DNA from: Isoetes taiwanensis | Taxonomy: Eukaryota > Streptophyta > Lycopodiopsida > Isoetales > Isoetaceae | Length of the DNA stretch: 64,000 nt | Direction of reading: 5' to 3' | Assembly: GCA_021234155.1 (NCBI GenBank) | Contig: JAJEKV010000062.1 | Coordinates: 5,799,668 to 5,863,667, forward strand | Shown here: in pieces, positions 1-12,009 of the stretch | Numbering within the stretch: position 1 is the first letter of the stretch | Layout: every line of letters starts with the position of its first letter | Translations under genes and position numbers: made by a program | The notes under the pieces: model-generated | The model's input: only the letters and a program-made list of their open reading frames with translations | Told to the model about the DNA's origin: nothing | Databases searched by the model: none

Positions 1-2640
1 AATACACAAAAAACCTTGTTCCAATCCGAAGTCTAGGAAGAAAGATATAGTCACCAAACATGACAGGTCAACACAAGTCATTTTCCAGGGACCAATAATG
101 GTTCCCAAAGATGATATGATAACATTAGTTGGTTAGGGAGGATTCTCTATCTAAAGGGTGATATTGAAGCACGAAAATTAAGTAGTTAAGGGCTACTTTG
201 AATGTATGAGGAGGAAGTCCACTTACACCTTTCAAAGATTAGCTTATAGATCTAATTTAGAAATCATAATATCATTATAGGGGACAAAATGAATAGAGCC
301 AAAGGCAAAAAAATAGAGAAATTTTCTCAATCCACTTGGTTTAATTCGACCTATAAATAGTCCATGCTTATTTATATCCAAATCTTGTATATATAATAGA
401 TTATTCTAACATGAAATTTGAGATATATATTGCCAATAAAGGTTCAAATTTACAAAAATTATAGCCTATCATAAAAGTTGATCTACATGTACTATGGTCC
501 TACTTAGACTACAATACTTTAGAGCAGCCACACATTGACTAACTTTATAATAGTGGAAAATAAGTAGATTTCTTCATTTTTTCTTCTAATAAGACCACAA
601 AAATATCCATTTTTATCATATATTGTGCCATTTAAAAAACCTATCGGAGAAATGTAGTGCAATAACTTAATATTTTAGATGAACTAGAAAACATATACGG
701 AAAGTCTTTTGATCTATTTATTTATAGTCATAGCTAAACTTCATGATATTGTCCTCCATTCATAAATAACCATCACTATCTACATCATTGTTGAGTTTTA
801 GACCTATAAGGGTATAATCAACGCAGCCTTTTTAGAACCTTTCTTTGTGTTCATCCTGTTGTATTAGATCTTGTTTAAATGCATGTTTATACCCTAGTTA
901 CATTATATTTATGTTGATAAAGTAAATTCCTATATAGAGTTAATTAGAATGCATCATTTATTATCGTTATGAGACTTATAGATGTGGTTTATTGGAGCAC
1001 TTTAATCTATATTTTTATTTTGAATTTTGTACAATAATTTCTTTTAGTTAATAACGATACTAATATAACATATAAACATCTAAAAAAATTCCTTGCACTA
1101 TAGCTTGTCTTGTTAAAACTCATTGTCACAAAAATTAAGTCAAAAGTTGTAATAATAAGAGAGAAATAATTTTTGAACCTCATGCAAAGATTTTTAAGCA
1201 AAAATAGGGTTTGGCGACTTCAATTGACATCAAATGATAGCGCCAAAACATGGAAATATGCAAAATCAATATGTTTTATCATAATATATCAATTACTTTC
1301 ATATTTAGCAAGGTTTAGACATTTTTACGCTAGAAAATTGAAGAATGCAGTTCTGGAGTGCTGTAAAAACTGCCAAATTCTCCAAAGTTTGAACAATCAT
1401 ACCAATATAAAGGTGAATCCAAAGAGTCATGAAATTCTCATAAGTCGCAAGAATCAAGTGAAGACTCAGATGGTAGTGGTATATTTTAAAATTAAAATTT
1501 CTCTTGTGAGATATATCGGTTTGGCGGGGGTATGGTGGACCATTTCTCGTCCATGGACCAAAATGGTCCCCGTGACAACTCTAGTGCGCTTATCTTTTTT
1601 TTTAATTGAAGGCTATTTATATTTAAGTATATTTAAGGGGTACAAAACACTTTTTTCAAGGGAAGTTTAACCCTTATACTGATAAACAATTCTAGTGCAG
1701 TTATCATTAACTAATTTAATATTTTAGCCTTTTTAATATTAGGTTAAGTCCTAAATTCGAATTAGAGTTTAAGGTCAGATTTCCACCTTAATTAATTAAT
1801 GAGTTAACATAGCTAACCTTAGTTTAATTATTCTTAGTGATGTGTCATGTATTTATACCTAAAAAGGCATATAAATATGTGGAATGTCACATTCTCCCTC
1901 CTCAAAGATCGAGACTATGCTTGCTCTAGACCAACACATGACATGTTGGAAGTAAGTGTTCCTATCTTAAAGAGGTAATGCAACATTATAAGTCACACAG
2001 AAGTTGTCATGTTCAAAGTGATCAAGTTTGAAATGACACGTAATGTGCAATTCATAGCTATGCGAGAGTTGAACGGTAATTAATTTGAGCGTTATGTGGA
2101 AGGGATTATAACACGCCAGGTTGTCCTCAAAGATTGGCATTAGGTGGTTAAGTACAAGGAGAGGTAAATTAAGGAAGATTGAACGGATTGATGATATAAA
2201 TGATACATATAGATCGTACAGGATCATTATTTAGGGCTGCAGTCGATCAAAAATCGACATTGTAGATATAATACATAAGCAGGCACGACATTGGTCCTCA
2301 GTAGACCATAGCCTGTAGGGCCTAGCAGTGCAACTAGAAAACACATATGACAACAAGAACATGGGCCCATAATGGCCCTGAAAAAACTGCAGGTGCCAAA
2401 ATAAGCGCTTCTGGCTTACAGAATCACAAGATATCAGTATTTACAAAATAATTTATATGTTGTGGTTGAAGGGACCACCTCCTTTGAAGAAGAAAAATGA
2501 AGAAGGGGAAACCTATCATGCCTAAGGCTTACCATCCGTCTCGGCGTAAGGAATGGCAATGTTCCCACTAAAGCCGTAGACGAAGGCATCCTATTACGCC
2601 TATATGCCCATTCCCATTCCTAGGTTTGCATGATCCCTGC
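1..2640. other. AT-rich intergenic DNA, no gene seen
   Basis: No open frame in this stretch resembles a known protein or shows sustained coding character. The longest frames are composed of AT-rich codons. A TATA-like CTATAAATAG lies near 351-360 but no gene follows it. I see nothing else I can support. Confidence 0.6.
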
Positions 2641-2652
2641 CGGATCTAACAT

Positions 2653-2901
2653 TCATCGAGATATTGGCTGGTGGTTGTAGCGAACCCCATTTCTTTGAAG
2701 CCGGAAGTGAAGTTTGTTGGTGCATGCCTGATGTTGCCATAGGACGTAAGCCCCATCAAAATCCCTCTCGAGGACTGATGTTATATCCTCCTTTGATAAG
2801 TGGGTCCACTTAACCAAGTAGGACAGGTGATGAGTATTGCTTGTTTGCTTGTACACACGATCGAGAAGAGCATGTGGAACTAGTTCCACTTGCTTGTCCA
2901 T
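2653..2901 (-). pseudogene. Chromodomain relic of a Ty3/gypsy chromovirus integrase
   Basis: An 82-residue minus-strand frame contains YLVKWTHLSKEDITSVLERDF. This fits the end of a chromoviral integrase, where a chromodomain (YLVKW, acidic residues, then a final E-x-x-F-type segment) targets insertion to chromatin. The upstream residues (VELVPHALLDRVYK) resemble the linker between the GPY/F module and the chromodomain. No integrase core, RT or LTR is visible next to it, so this is an isolated decayed fragment. It differs in sequence from the chromodomain of the larger element near 35.7 kb, so it probably derives from a different family. The identification rests on the short chromodomain motif alone. 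Confidence 0.6.
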
Positions 2902-4245
2902 AGCATTTAGAATCCATAGAGTATCTTAAGATCAAATGTATACTTCTCTAAAAGGATTACATGAAGGACGTTATGGACCTTCAGATACCTAAATCCTCAA
3001 CAGAAGCTTGCATGTTGGTGAATATGTGTTGGAGTCAACCATGATCATTAAACATCAAATGCCCCGGACGATTTGTGGAAGTCCCATCGTTACATTCGTG
3101 GGCGATGAGTTCCGCAATGGTTGAAACTCTTCCGAATCCACAGTACTCACTTCTTTATTTCACCTGTATTGATCGACACTTACCTTTCATTACTAGACTA
3201 ATCATTCATGTTATACTCTTATAGATATGTATTACAGTGACACTATATCACAATATACCTAATTTAGAAATCATTCTTTATTCACACACATGTAGCTGAT
3301 TATATATTATGCACGGGCATAGATATAGACAACTTCTATTTCTTCTTTTTAATATAATACACACTTATAATTCTCGCATTGTTTACTACAACATTCTAAT
3401 CATGTTAACTTCTTTTTGCATGTCTATTATACTCTCCCTTCACTTTACAATTTGTTTTATTACTGCCTGCCCTAATTTTATTTTGTATCAATTTTTTTTT
3501 ATTATATCGTTACAGTTTTAACAACTCATTTATTGCTATCCTCATTCTTTTATATGCCCATCACATTTATACTTATCCTTTAATACACACATATATATTG
3601 CACTATATCTCACATTTTTACATATATACTTTAACATTAATTACACACACACGTTCTTCATCAGTTATTATTCATAACCTTTTTATAATCATAATAATCT
3701 AAGTCTTATTATTCCTTCAATAGTATACATAATTATATTTTCCATTCTATTATATTTAACACTGCACTCTACACTTTATTACATTGACATTTTCTTTCCA
3801 CCATATTTTGAAATATTTTTCTTCTTTTGATTGTCTCGCATCTTTCCACACTTACACTGTCTATCTTTACCATACTTTACATCCACCTGTGTACACATAT
3901 TAATTCATTAGTTATATCTATACATTTATGACACATACAGACATTCTTATATTTACATCCCACAGATACATCTCAAAGAGACATTCTATGGGGCACCGTT
4001 AATTTGATGCCGCCTGGGTCGATGTCCGCCTGTGCTGTAGCCATGCGATATTCTTGTGTCACAGAAGGGCAATTTTGAATACGATGTCCACGACGGAAGC
4101 ATCGAAAGCATGCCTGGTCCTTCTTGAGCCTGTTATATAATGATGGTTGTGCAAGTCATGGGCTTTTGCTTGAAGAAGAAGAAGAAGAAGAAGAAGAGAT
4201 TTTAACGTCAGCGTCCTATCGGAAGTGCTGAATGTTGGGAATAAG
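2902..4245. other. AT/pyrimidine-rich intergenic DNA
   Basis: From about 3160 to 3960 the plus strand is strongly T/C- and A/T-rich with many ACAC and TATA runs. The open frames here are composition artefacts. A short GAA run at 4168-4197 is a simple repeat. No gene seen. Confidence 0.55.
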
Positions 4246-4370
4246 GAGTGGTAAGGTATCCTTATTTGGATCAATAGCCGAGAGAATTGATATGACGATG
4301 TTTATTCTATTCTATTGAGTGGTAAGGTAACCTTATTTGGATCAATAGCCGAGAGAATTGATATGACGAT
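4246..4370 (+). repeat. Tandem duplication, two ~54-bp copies 71 bp apart
   Basis: The segment starting GAGTGGTAAGG at 4246-4299 recurs at 4317-4370 with one clear substitution (GTATCC versus GTAACC). The first copy is followed by TTTATTCTATTCTATT and the second runs into a LINE-like 3' end with a long CTATT tail. The arrangement looks like a duplicated retroelement 3' end, each copy carrying its own short simple-sequence tail. Confidence 0.75.
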
Positions 4371-4474
4371 TGGTCTCCGTGGACGTTAAAAAAACTATTC
4401 TATTCTATTCTATTCTATTCTATTCTATTCTATTCTATTCTATTCTATTCTATTCTATTCTATTCTATTCTATT
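4369..4474 (+). mobile_element. LINE 3' terminus with (CTATT)n tail
   Basis: The 25 bases from 4369 (GATTGGTCTCCGTGGACG then T/A-rich) match the extreme 3' end of the LINE relic at 63451-63480 (GATTGGTCTCAGTGGACG then TAAAAA), which carries an ATTCTT-type tail. Here the tail is a CTATT pentanucleotide of about 16 perfect units (4395-4474). The shared 3' end followed by a short tandem tail indicates two insertions of one LINE family, with the tail unit differing between copies. Only the very end is present, so this is a severely 5'-truncated insertion. Confidence 0.6.
4395..4474 (+). repeat. (CTATT)16 microsatellite
   Basis: Perfect pentanucleotide array of about 80 bp. It directly abuts the A-run that ends the LINE 3' end, so it is best explained as an expanded retroelement tail. 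It is likely to be length-polymorphic. Confidence 0.95.
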
Positions 4475-4479
4475 GAGCC

Positions 4480-7400
4480 TAGTTGCACTCAACCAACACA
4501 ATGCAACAACATGCTTATGTTGCTAGCATATCATGGATCTTGTAGCTTTGTGCTTGTTATTTACGAAGTTATACCGATGTTCCCTCGCGCGGGTTTGAGG
4601 CCACTGCCTTGGTCTCCTCTTTGTTCCAATATTGTGGTGGTTCATGCAGGATTGTTCAAACTAGCTATCTTTTGAGCCTTGTCCATCTTTAGCGTAGTCG
4701 CATGCCTTCATCCCTTTGTAGTGTTGTGTACATGTCATAACATACCCCATTTGAGTCGTTAACTCTTACACTTTTGTTTTCCAGGGTTTGCTATTTGTGT
4801 TGATAGGACAGTCTTCGCGTCGTTGCTTTCTTGCTTAGATTCCTCATGTTGTTGCATTGTGTTGGTTGAGTGCACTTCTAATAATCCCTCATGCACACCG
4901 GCCTTTTTGGGCATACAAAAGCATCAAAGTACCACAAAGGATCCAAAACTCAAATAAGTTCATAGAGATTTATAGGCCTCCGTCGCTAATATCCAACACG
5001 ATCCCAACATGCCAAGATTCTTGCAAAACTCGCAAAGGACGTCTCCACATCCATCTTTGAGCAGATCTGCAAAAGGAACAAAGAAACACCTGGTACGAGG
5101 ACCCCAATCTTGGCACAAAGGCGCCACATCTTTGGCATACGAGGGCCCACCACCATGGCGCAAGGGCCCTCAACATCGACCCCACTTAAAACCCAACATT
5201 CAAGATATAAGAGTTGCCCCAACAACAATGCTTGGCATGAGAGCCTCCAGCCCATTGTAAAAGATAACCTCGCAAGATCAAGAAGTCAAACAATGAGCCA
5301 ATCAATATAAAAAACTAAGACATTGACTATAAGAATACTTCAATAACGCAAAGTTGTAACGCAGGGCTAAAACTAAAAGGGGGAGGGGGGGTGGGGCATG
5401 CGACTACAAAGAGGGAGGCTCAAAGACGGCTGATGAAGATGGGAGGAATGCAACAAGTCTATAAATACTCTAAGGGGGACTCTTTCAACTAGCCTCAAGA
5501 AGCGGATTTATCTGCTAATCTCAAAACGCAGATAAATCGCACTTATTTTTCTATTGAATCACTGGAAGTTAAGCAACCCAGAAAGGTATACCTAATAGAA
5601 TAGAATAGAATAGAATAATTACGAGGATTGATTTATCATGTGGCATATATATTGCCATTCAATGTAGAAGGATACGGGGCATAGCATCATGTAGTTGAGG
5701 GAGATGTGGTGTATGATTATATGCCATAGAACACGTTTAAAGAGGTACTATACTAATATGGAAACTGGATTTTAAATATCCAAAATTTTGTGAAAGGGAG
5801 ATCACTTTAGAAGTGTAGGTTTTGATAATGGTGGCCAAGGTATAGAAGGTTTATGCTATATAAGCTAGAGGATGAATGTCGTGCAATAAAGATGCAAGGG
5901 TTAAGACGAGAACATAGTCAATACGTGGATACGCTTTTAAGGTTGGGCAAATGCATGCCCTATCATGCATGATACAAGCTAAGGGAATGGAACGCATCAT
6001 GTCTTCTAGGAGCAAAGGAGCCAATAGAAGACCGGACAATAGCGGGAAATATAGTAATATACCCACACACGACTTGGGTCGCAAGCCGCCTAGCTCATCC
6101 GGGCATCCTCCAACATAAACCAAAAAGTTTCTTAATAAGTGTGATACAAGGGGAGCTTGAAAGTTGTTGTAAACAACATTTCAAATGTAGAGAAGTTGAA
6201 TGGACACTTTGAGTAGCCCAAAGTATGGAATATGAACAAGATAGGTGCCCAAAGGAACATCTCACCAAGGGGAACATGTTCTCGACTTGGTACTATGTGT
6301 GTATCTCGAGGAGGAGCTCCTCATTGGTATATGCATACTAGGACCATTTAATGGCACACATAACAACAAAAGAAAGGGGTGCATAAGAGAACTTTTAATT
6401 GAGGCCTGTATGAATAATGGAAATAATGAAGATAAGAGTTCCTATAGTAGACGTTAAACATGTCCACTAGGAACTTAGGGTGGCATCTCTCACTATGGAA
6501 TTTGTGACTAGAGCTTGGAGAGTCTAAATAGTGTGGTGTCAAAACCACAACATGTATATGGTATAATATAAATGAGTTGAGAAAATATGTTTGCGGCAAC
6601 AAGAAGTTGAATATTTGGTGGATTCTATCATCCACTATATTGTGATATGGGATTATAACAATAAAAAGAATGAGAATGAGAATGATTTAAGGTAGTGGTC
6701 GTGGATGTTGGAAGGATTTAGTAGTATCAAATACTACATTTATAGTGAGGATATCAAGGATGTCAATTGTGGCATTCAAATGTATGTCATATTGGAAGAT
6801 AGTAGAATATTTGTACAAGGCGAGTGAAATGTTACATGACAAGGTTTAAAGGATAAGCATAATGAGATGCTTATATATGAAGATATTGGGTTAGGTATGA
6901 TCTACCAGAGATAAGTAGATAAGTATTCAAGTTATCCCAACGGTTGGAGTTGACTATGTTAGATAAACCGCACTAAGGGATATGAAAAGAGTTTAAATCA
7001 GGGAAAATAGCTAGAGTAAGTATAGCATATACGGTGATGTTACATTCAAAAACATCCCGAGGATAATTGGAATAGAATTGAAATAACAGATAATGGGAAT
7101 TTGACTATATTCAAAGGTTGTAAATACCGATGATGTACTGGGTTTGGGAATAACAAGATGTACAAAATATCGCGTCCAATGATGGAAGAAGAGGAGGATG
7201 GTGACTTTGCCGATTATACCTTTAGGGATAATCGGCAAGAGGGCAATATATAGCAATTCCAAGTCCCAATAAGAATCAAGACGAGGTGTATAGAGTAGAA
7301 GGGGCGAGATTATATAGAGCAATAGTCCATATATCCTAAGAGTTACCCTACTTACGAGGAGCAATTGTAGACCCTGAAGTAGAGACTGGACGATCCCTTG

Positions 7401-9970
7401 GCTTGAGGCATACACCTCTTATGGATTATGACTTTAAGACTCTTAAGAGGGTAAAGAATTGGATAACCAAATGACGATTACTAATGAAGGTTCGAACATA
7501 GGGGTTTTCTATTATGAGATCGAGAGGGTTTAATGCCTCCATCTCATTATGAGGCAGCCAAAGATAACATTTGAAACCGATGAAGAGTTGAAGTTGACAT
7601 GATAACTTAAGAAAATAAGTTAACTATGACAAAGCATGGTTGATATTGGGAACACAAAGGATATTTAGCTGAAGGAGCCTTTAGAAGAGCTCTTCGACTG
7701 GGGTAGTAACCTTTGAAATTATGGCATAATCCCGTGGGGGTTCATAGTTTATGTAGGGGACTGAAGTACCATAAGGCACTAAAGGAATGGTTGAAGAACC
7801 TGGGGACCCTATCAAAATGTAGGCAGCATATACAATTCCAACATAGACTTGGCCACTATCCATTTGGGAAGTTGGTGGCTCAACCACATCATAAAGGTAC
7901 ATAGGCAATGGGTTTTGTTTCAAGGAACTACCAATGTTATACTTTAGCTAAGTTAGAGCAGAGCTCTAGTGTTGTGAGATGAGGATATATGTTTAATATG
8001 TATGTACCATGTACACATACGATAAACATCTTGGTGAGGTAATATATGCAGTGACACATGGAGGTGTAAGTTAGAACATATAGGGCTCGAACACTGATAC
8101 AAGCCAGGGTAGCAGAAAAATAGCAGTCTGGGTTGTATCAGACATAGGTGTTTTGAAAGGCTTACAAAAAGGCAGGCGTCCTGATGACTCTAGGCAACTT
8201 ACGATTCTTACGAAGGCTCACTCGCTAATTTAGGGCATGACTATGGCTTATACGAGGATGCCAAGTCATTTGGAATGCCACAACAACGACATAACGTCAT
8301 GACAGAGAAAGCTAATGACTAAGATTTCTAGGGTGTACGACAACGTTGAATCATAACCCCCAATGATATGCGGGTTAACAACATAGGGGGAAATTTGGAA
8401 GCAAGCTTGGACATAAACTGTTATATCATACGACATATCTGAAGGAGTGAATGGGTTGTTGATCCTACGGAATAAGGCTCACAATCAAAGGAAAGGAATG
8501 AAGGACCCCTGAAGGTTATTACCTGCACAACTTTTAGATGAGTGGCATGACCTGAAGGGTCGCCTTTCCTAGCAGGCAAGGATAGTTTTCCGGCTTGAAA
8601 GACCGCAAGGGCTAGAAGCTCTTTAAAGGTTTGGTGTGTGGCTTAGGGAAGAAGACTTACAATTCCTAGGACAACATGCTGGATTGGATTCACCATGTTG
8701 AGAAGTCGTCGAGTGGTACCGTCCTTTGGGATATTCATATAATCCCTTGGACGATGTAAGTTCATTTACAAAATTTAAGGATGCTCAGGCACTAACGTAA
8801 AGGTTGGAAACACTTTGCCCCAACCATATCTAGATACCCTAGAAGGTGATGACTAGTCAACAATGGTTGGATGCCATTGGAGCATTATGGTAGAACAACT
8901 CCAAAAGAGGGTAGGCTGCTATCAATTTGACAAGCGTGTGGTAGAGACAAATAATCACTGCCATATAGGCGGTGAAGTTTGGCACGAAATAATGTTAAAG
9001 TTTGTACTCTAGATAAGTGAGAGTAAAGTGGTGACATTTTTGTGGGGGTCTTAACATAAGCACTCACTATGTATTGCAGAGTATGTTATTCACTCTCTTT
9101 TAATTTGTTATTTACTACATTCTACACCAAATACCACTTTGAATAGTAAGTTTGCTAGTTTCAAAATATTCTAGATCAAAATAGCTATTATTTGCCAAAT
9201 GCCAAGAATACATTGTGCGGCGCAGTCTCTTGCCGACACGGGCATAGTGGAAGTGAGGGCATAGTGGGATGTTCGATGATATTATTGGTTCTGGGAAAGG
9301 TGTTCAGGTTGCATAGAGAATCCTATACTTGCTTTCTTTGTAGATGATGTATATATGATGTCTTGTAGCATTGCCAGAAGTTTGATAGAGTTGAATGTGG
9401 CTTCGTTAAATTTACTGAATTTAGGTAGAGGAAAGTAAATGTATTAATGATTATCACATTTTTCAGGTTCAGTAATAATATTGTTGTTTCGAATGACATT
9501 TGGGAATTAAAGTGTCTTATTTCTTGAAATTCATGGAGTTTGAAGCCATACTCTCCTATTGCATATAATTAATTTGTTAGGAAATGCATGTTTTCACCTA
9601 AGATGATCAAGGTACTTTATGATTTAAATGCTAGAACTCTAGAACTTTTGAAGCTACTTTCACTCTTCCTAAATCAATTTTCATCTTTCAAAACATATTT
9701 GGTCGTAACACATATTTAATTTACATACTATTTATTCACTTGTCTATTAAATATTGAAGCATTTGTGAGGCAGCTAGTATGTTATGTGATATCAAAAATT
9801 TGGTATTTGAAGCTTAATCAAAGCTTCTTATCAAGCATTTCTAACGCCATCTCTTTATGCAGTATGGAGCGTCAAAGTACTGTGCTTAGAGAACACATAT
9901 TAATATATGGGCTTCAACGCAACGAGTAAAATAAATTTGGAAGAAGGATTTGGATAAGCCAAGTGAGACA
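4480..9970. other. Intergenic DNA without a recognisable gene
   Basis: No frame here resembles a protein I know. Visible details are a G-rich run at 5378-5397, a short (TAGAA)n run at 5594-5617 that is the reverse complement of the 4395 tail, and an inverted repeat CTGATACAA / TTGTATCAG at about 8095-8103 and 8133-8141. Moderately long minus-strand frames at 5851-6123 and 7011-7415 look like unused reading frames in low-stop DNA. The stretch may hold old, unrecognisable transposon sequence. Confidence 0.5.
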
Positions 9971-9976
9971 TCCCTT

Positions 9977-10155
9977 GTATACTTGACAATAATATATAGG
10001 CTGTCTAAATAAGCTCATTTTATTGCTTGTAAGTCCACCATAACAGCTCCTCAGGCGAGCAAACTCTTTTTGAAGGAGATATTTAGAATACATGGATTGC
10101 CGGATGCAACTATCACAGATAGGGATCCAATATTCTGTAGCAAATTTTGGTCAGG
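9977..10155 (+). pseudogene. Ty3/gypsy integrase core relic
   Basis: The plus-strand frame reads through RLSK, an in-frame TAA, AHFIACKSTITAPQ, then LFLKEIFRIHGLPDATITDRD and PIFCSKFW. This is the retroviral-type integrase core, where the D of SDRD is a catalytic metal-binding aspartate (here TDRD). The TAA sits where a Tyr normally occurs (RLSKYAHF). The fragment ends abruptly at about 10155 and runs straight into a different tandem repeat. No RT or chromodomain is adjacent, so it is an isolated, dead piece of an element. Confidence 0.85.
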
Positions 10156-10156
10156 A

Positions 10157-10412
10157 TCTCGGATCGACGATCAGGATCAAGAGCAACCTGGGTCGTCAGA
10201 TCGATTACATGTAATTCCCAAAGCCATGTGCACCATAGGATATGTGCCCAAGCAATGTGAGCCGTAGGATCTCGGATCGACGGTCAGGATCAGATCAACC
10301 TGGACCGTAGGATCGTCTATACAGATCTATATATAAACTCCCAAGCCATCTGGGCCATAGGATACGTCCCGAAGCCATGTGATCCGTCGGATCTCGGATC
10401 AATGGTCGGATA
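10157..10412 (+). repeat. Tandem repeat, ~111-121-bp unit, about 2.2 copies
   Basis: Units start with GGATCTCGGATC near 10157, 10269 and 10389. Each full unit carries CAGGATC, AACCTGG, a CCCAA(A/G)CCAT-like stretch and GGATA(T/C)GT. The repeat lies exactly between the truncated integrase relic and the truncated RPA1-like exons, so it marks a rearrangement or insertion junction. The unit is short, GATC-rich and not obviously coding. Confidence 0.75.
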
Positions 10413-10432
10413 AGCGCGACAAACATAAGAAC

Positions 10433-11212
10433 ATTATCTGCTTTTCTTCGAATGCTCATTGCAGATGATATATCAGAGACAATTCCAATAACATCTATAC
10501 ATTCACAACCATTTCATTACTTATTTGTCTATGCTCGAACAATAATGTATTTAAGTCAAGTAGTAGAAACTTTCATACCAATAAGCGCTCTTGTATTTAT
10601 GTACGGTTGCAGATGGTCTATTGCGACAAAATTATATCTTACAACAGGATTCATGTCCGCATTATCGTTGGTCTCTCTGATCTCTTTCACAATTGAATTT
10701 GTATTGAGTATGAACTCATAATCATTTTCTAGCCTTGAAAACTTTTTGTTTGCAGGATGTACTTTCGCCTTTGAAATGCGATATGTCTGCATGTAATACA
10801 CAAAACCATCGTAATCTTTTACACAACAATTTTGTAGTATTGTCAATAGTTATAATTACAATCATGGGCACAATAAAACACATGTTACCCTTCCAACTTT
10901 GAACATGTCAAAAAACTGTACCGCCGCATCATGAAACATGCATGCTTGAATCGGGCCAGATTCTCGCCTAACACACAAAATCAATCTTTAAATATAATGT
11001 ACATTAAGCATCACTAACATACATCTTCATCATCCAGTTCAACATGGAAAACGTGACCCTGCCCATTCGCATATGTCCTCAATACCCCTTTCCTTGTCGC
11101 ACGCACCTTTATGATCCAGTCTGTTTCATATGGAGTAAGCTGCAACACAGGCATAAACCTTCTCCTAATTTGTGCTCCAACATCAATTACGGAACTGCAA
11201 TTGTCGTGCTCC
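10433..11212 (-). pseudogene. RPA1-like (replication protein A large subunit) OB-fold fragment
   Basis: Minus-strand exons match the DNA-binding OB-fold A region of the RPA large subunit, which coats single-stranded DNA in replication and repair. Exon to 11023 contains LTPYETDWIIKVRATRKG and RTYANGQGHVFHVELDDED. Exon 10967-10889 gives SGPIQACMFHDAAVQFFD then MFKVGR. Exon 10786-10579 gives TYRISKAKVHPANKKFS, NDYEF and FNFV-like plus NTRALI. Exon 10494-10433 gives VIGIVSDISSAMSIRRKADN. The last three exons join in frame with GT/AG borders. The 11023-to-10967 junction is out of phase by one under the donors I can see. The N-terminal domain and everything after the linker to OB-fold B are missing, replaced on the left by the tandem repeat. 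Most likely a truncated gene copy. Confidence 0.72.
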
Positions 11213-11646
11213 ATATTTGCTCCTTGTGTATCTATATCTGCACACTAGTTATTCTACACCAATGCATACAATCTTACGAGGTACATAAGTTACAAATTCT
11301 TGAGAATCTTAAAAGATACATAAGTTCACTGTTCACCAAAACATACGAAAGTTATGAAAGGACTTATTGATCCACAACTGCCTCTAGAATGGATTGTCAA
11401 TCTCCACAAGTCAGTTGCAGAGGTCTGTCAGAATGCGTAGAGATCAGATAAGTTGCAAAACTATGTGTTACTGAGATATTAGACATTCTGAGCAACGCAG
11501 ACTCACAATTTTCTACATATTATAATTGCATTTCTGTACTATGCTGTTAATGTGATGCCCTGAACCCTTTTTAGCAAATCCAATCTATCAGAATCGATTG
11601 GACACATTCTCACCAGGAGGTAGATCGTGCAGCAAAGAAAGCTCAG

Positions 11647-12008
11647 ATCCTGCAATAATATGGTCGGCAAGCCTTAAATCTAAAACATGTTTATCAATCG
11701 GCCCTTTATATAAGCATGTTCCCATGCTGGAGGAAGACTATAATTCGGCTCCAGACGAGCCACTGCCTCCCTGGCATTTGCTATCATGCTTGTACAGCAT
11801 ATTGTGTCATGGAATACCATACTCTATGGCAAGAGCACCCTCAAGCCTCCTAACCAAATGCAAGAAGGAATGCAAAATCCCAGGGCCTGCAATAATGTGG
11901 TGACAGCAATAAGCCCATCATGTTGTACTTAACCCATCTGCAAGCCTTAAATCTGAAATATCTTGATCAATCGATCCTCTTATATAACATTTGTTGCCAT
12001 GCATGAGG
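11647..12008. repeat. Two diverged direct copies of a TATA-containing segment
   Basis: The segment CCTGCAATAAT-GTGG ... GCAAGCCTTAAATCT ... ATCAATCG ... TTATATAA ... TTG/CCCATGC appears at 11647-11738 and, longer, at 11883-12008. Both copies contain a TTATATAA stretch that could serve as a TATA box on either strand. The copies differ at many positions, so the duplication is old. They could be remnants of a non-autonomous element or a duplicated promoter piece. No gene is recognisable next to them. Confidence 0.5.
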
Positions 12009-12009
12009 A

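Noticed and set aside
4370-4675. 101-codon frame with repeated FYSIL
   Set aside because: Translation of the CTATT microsatellite.
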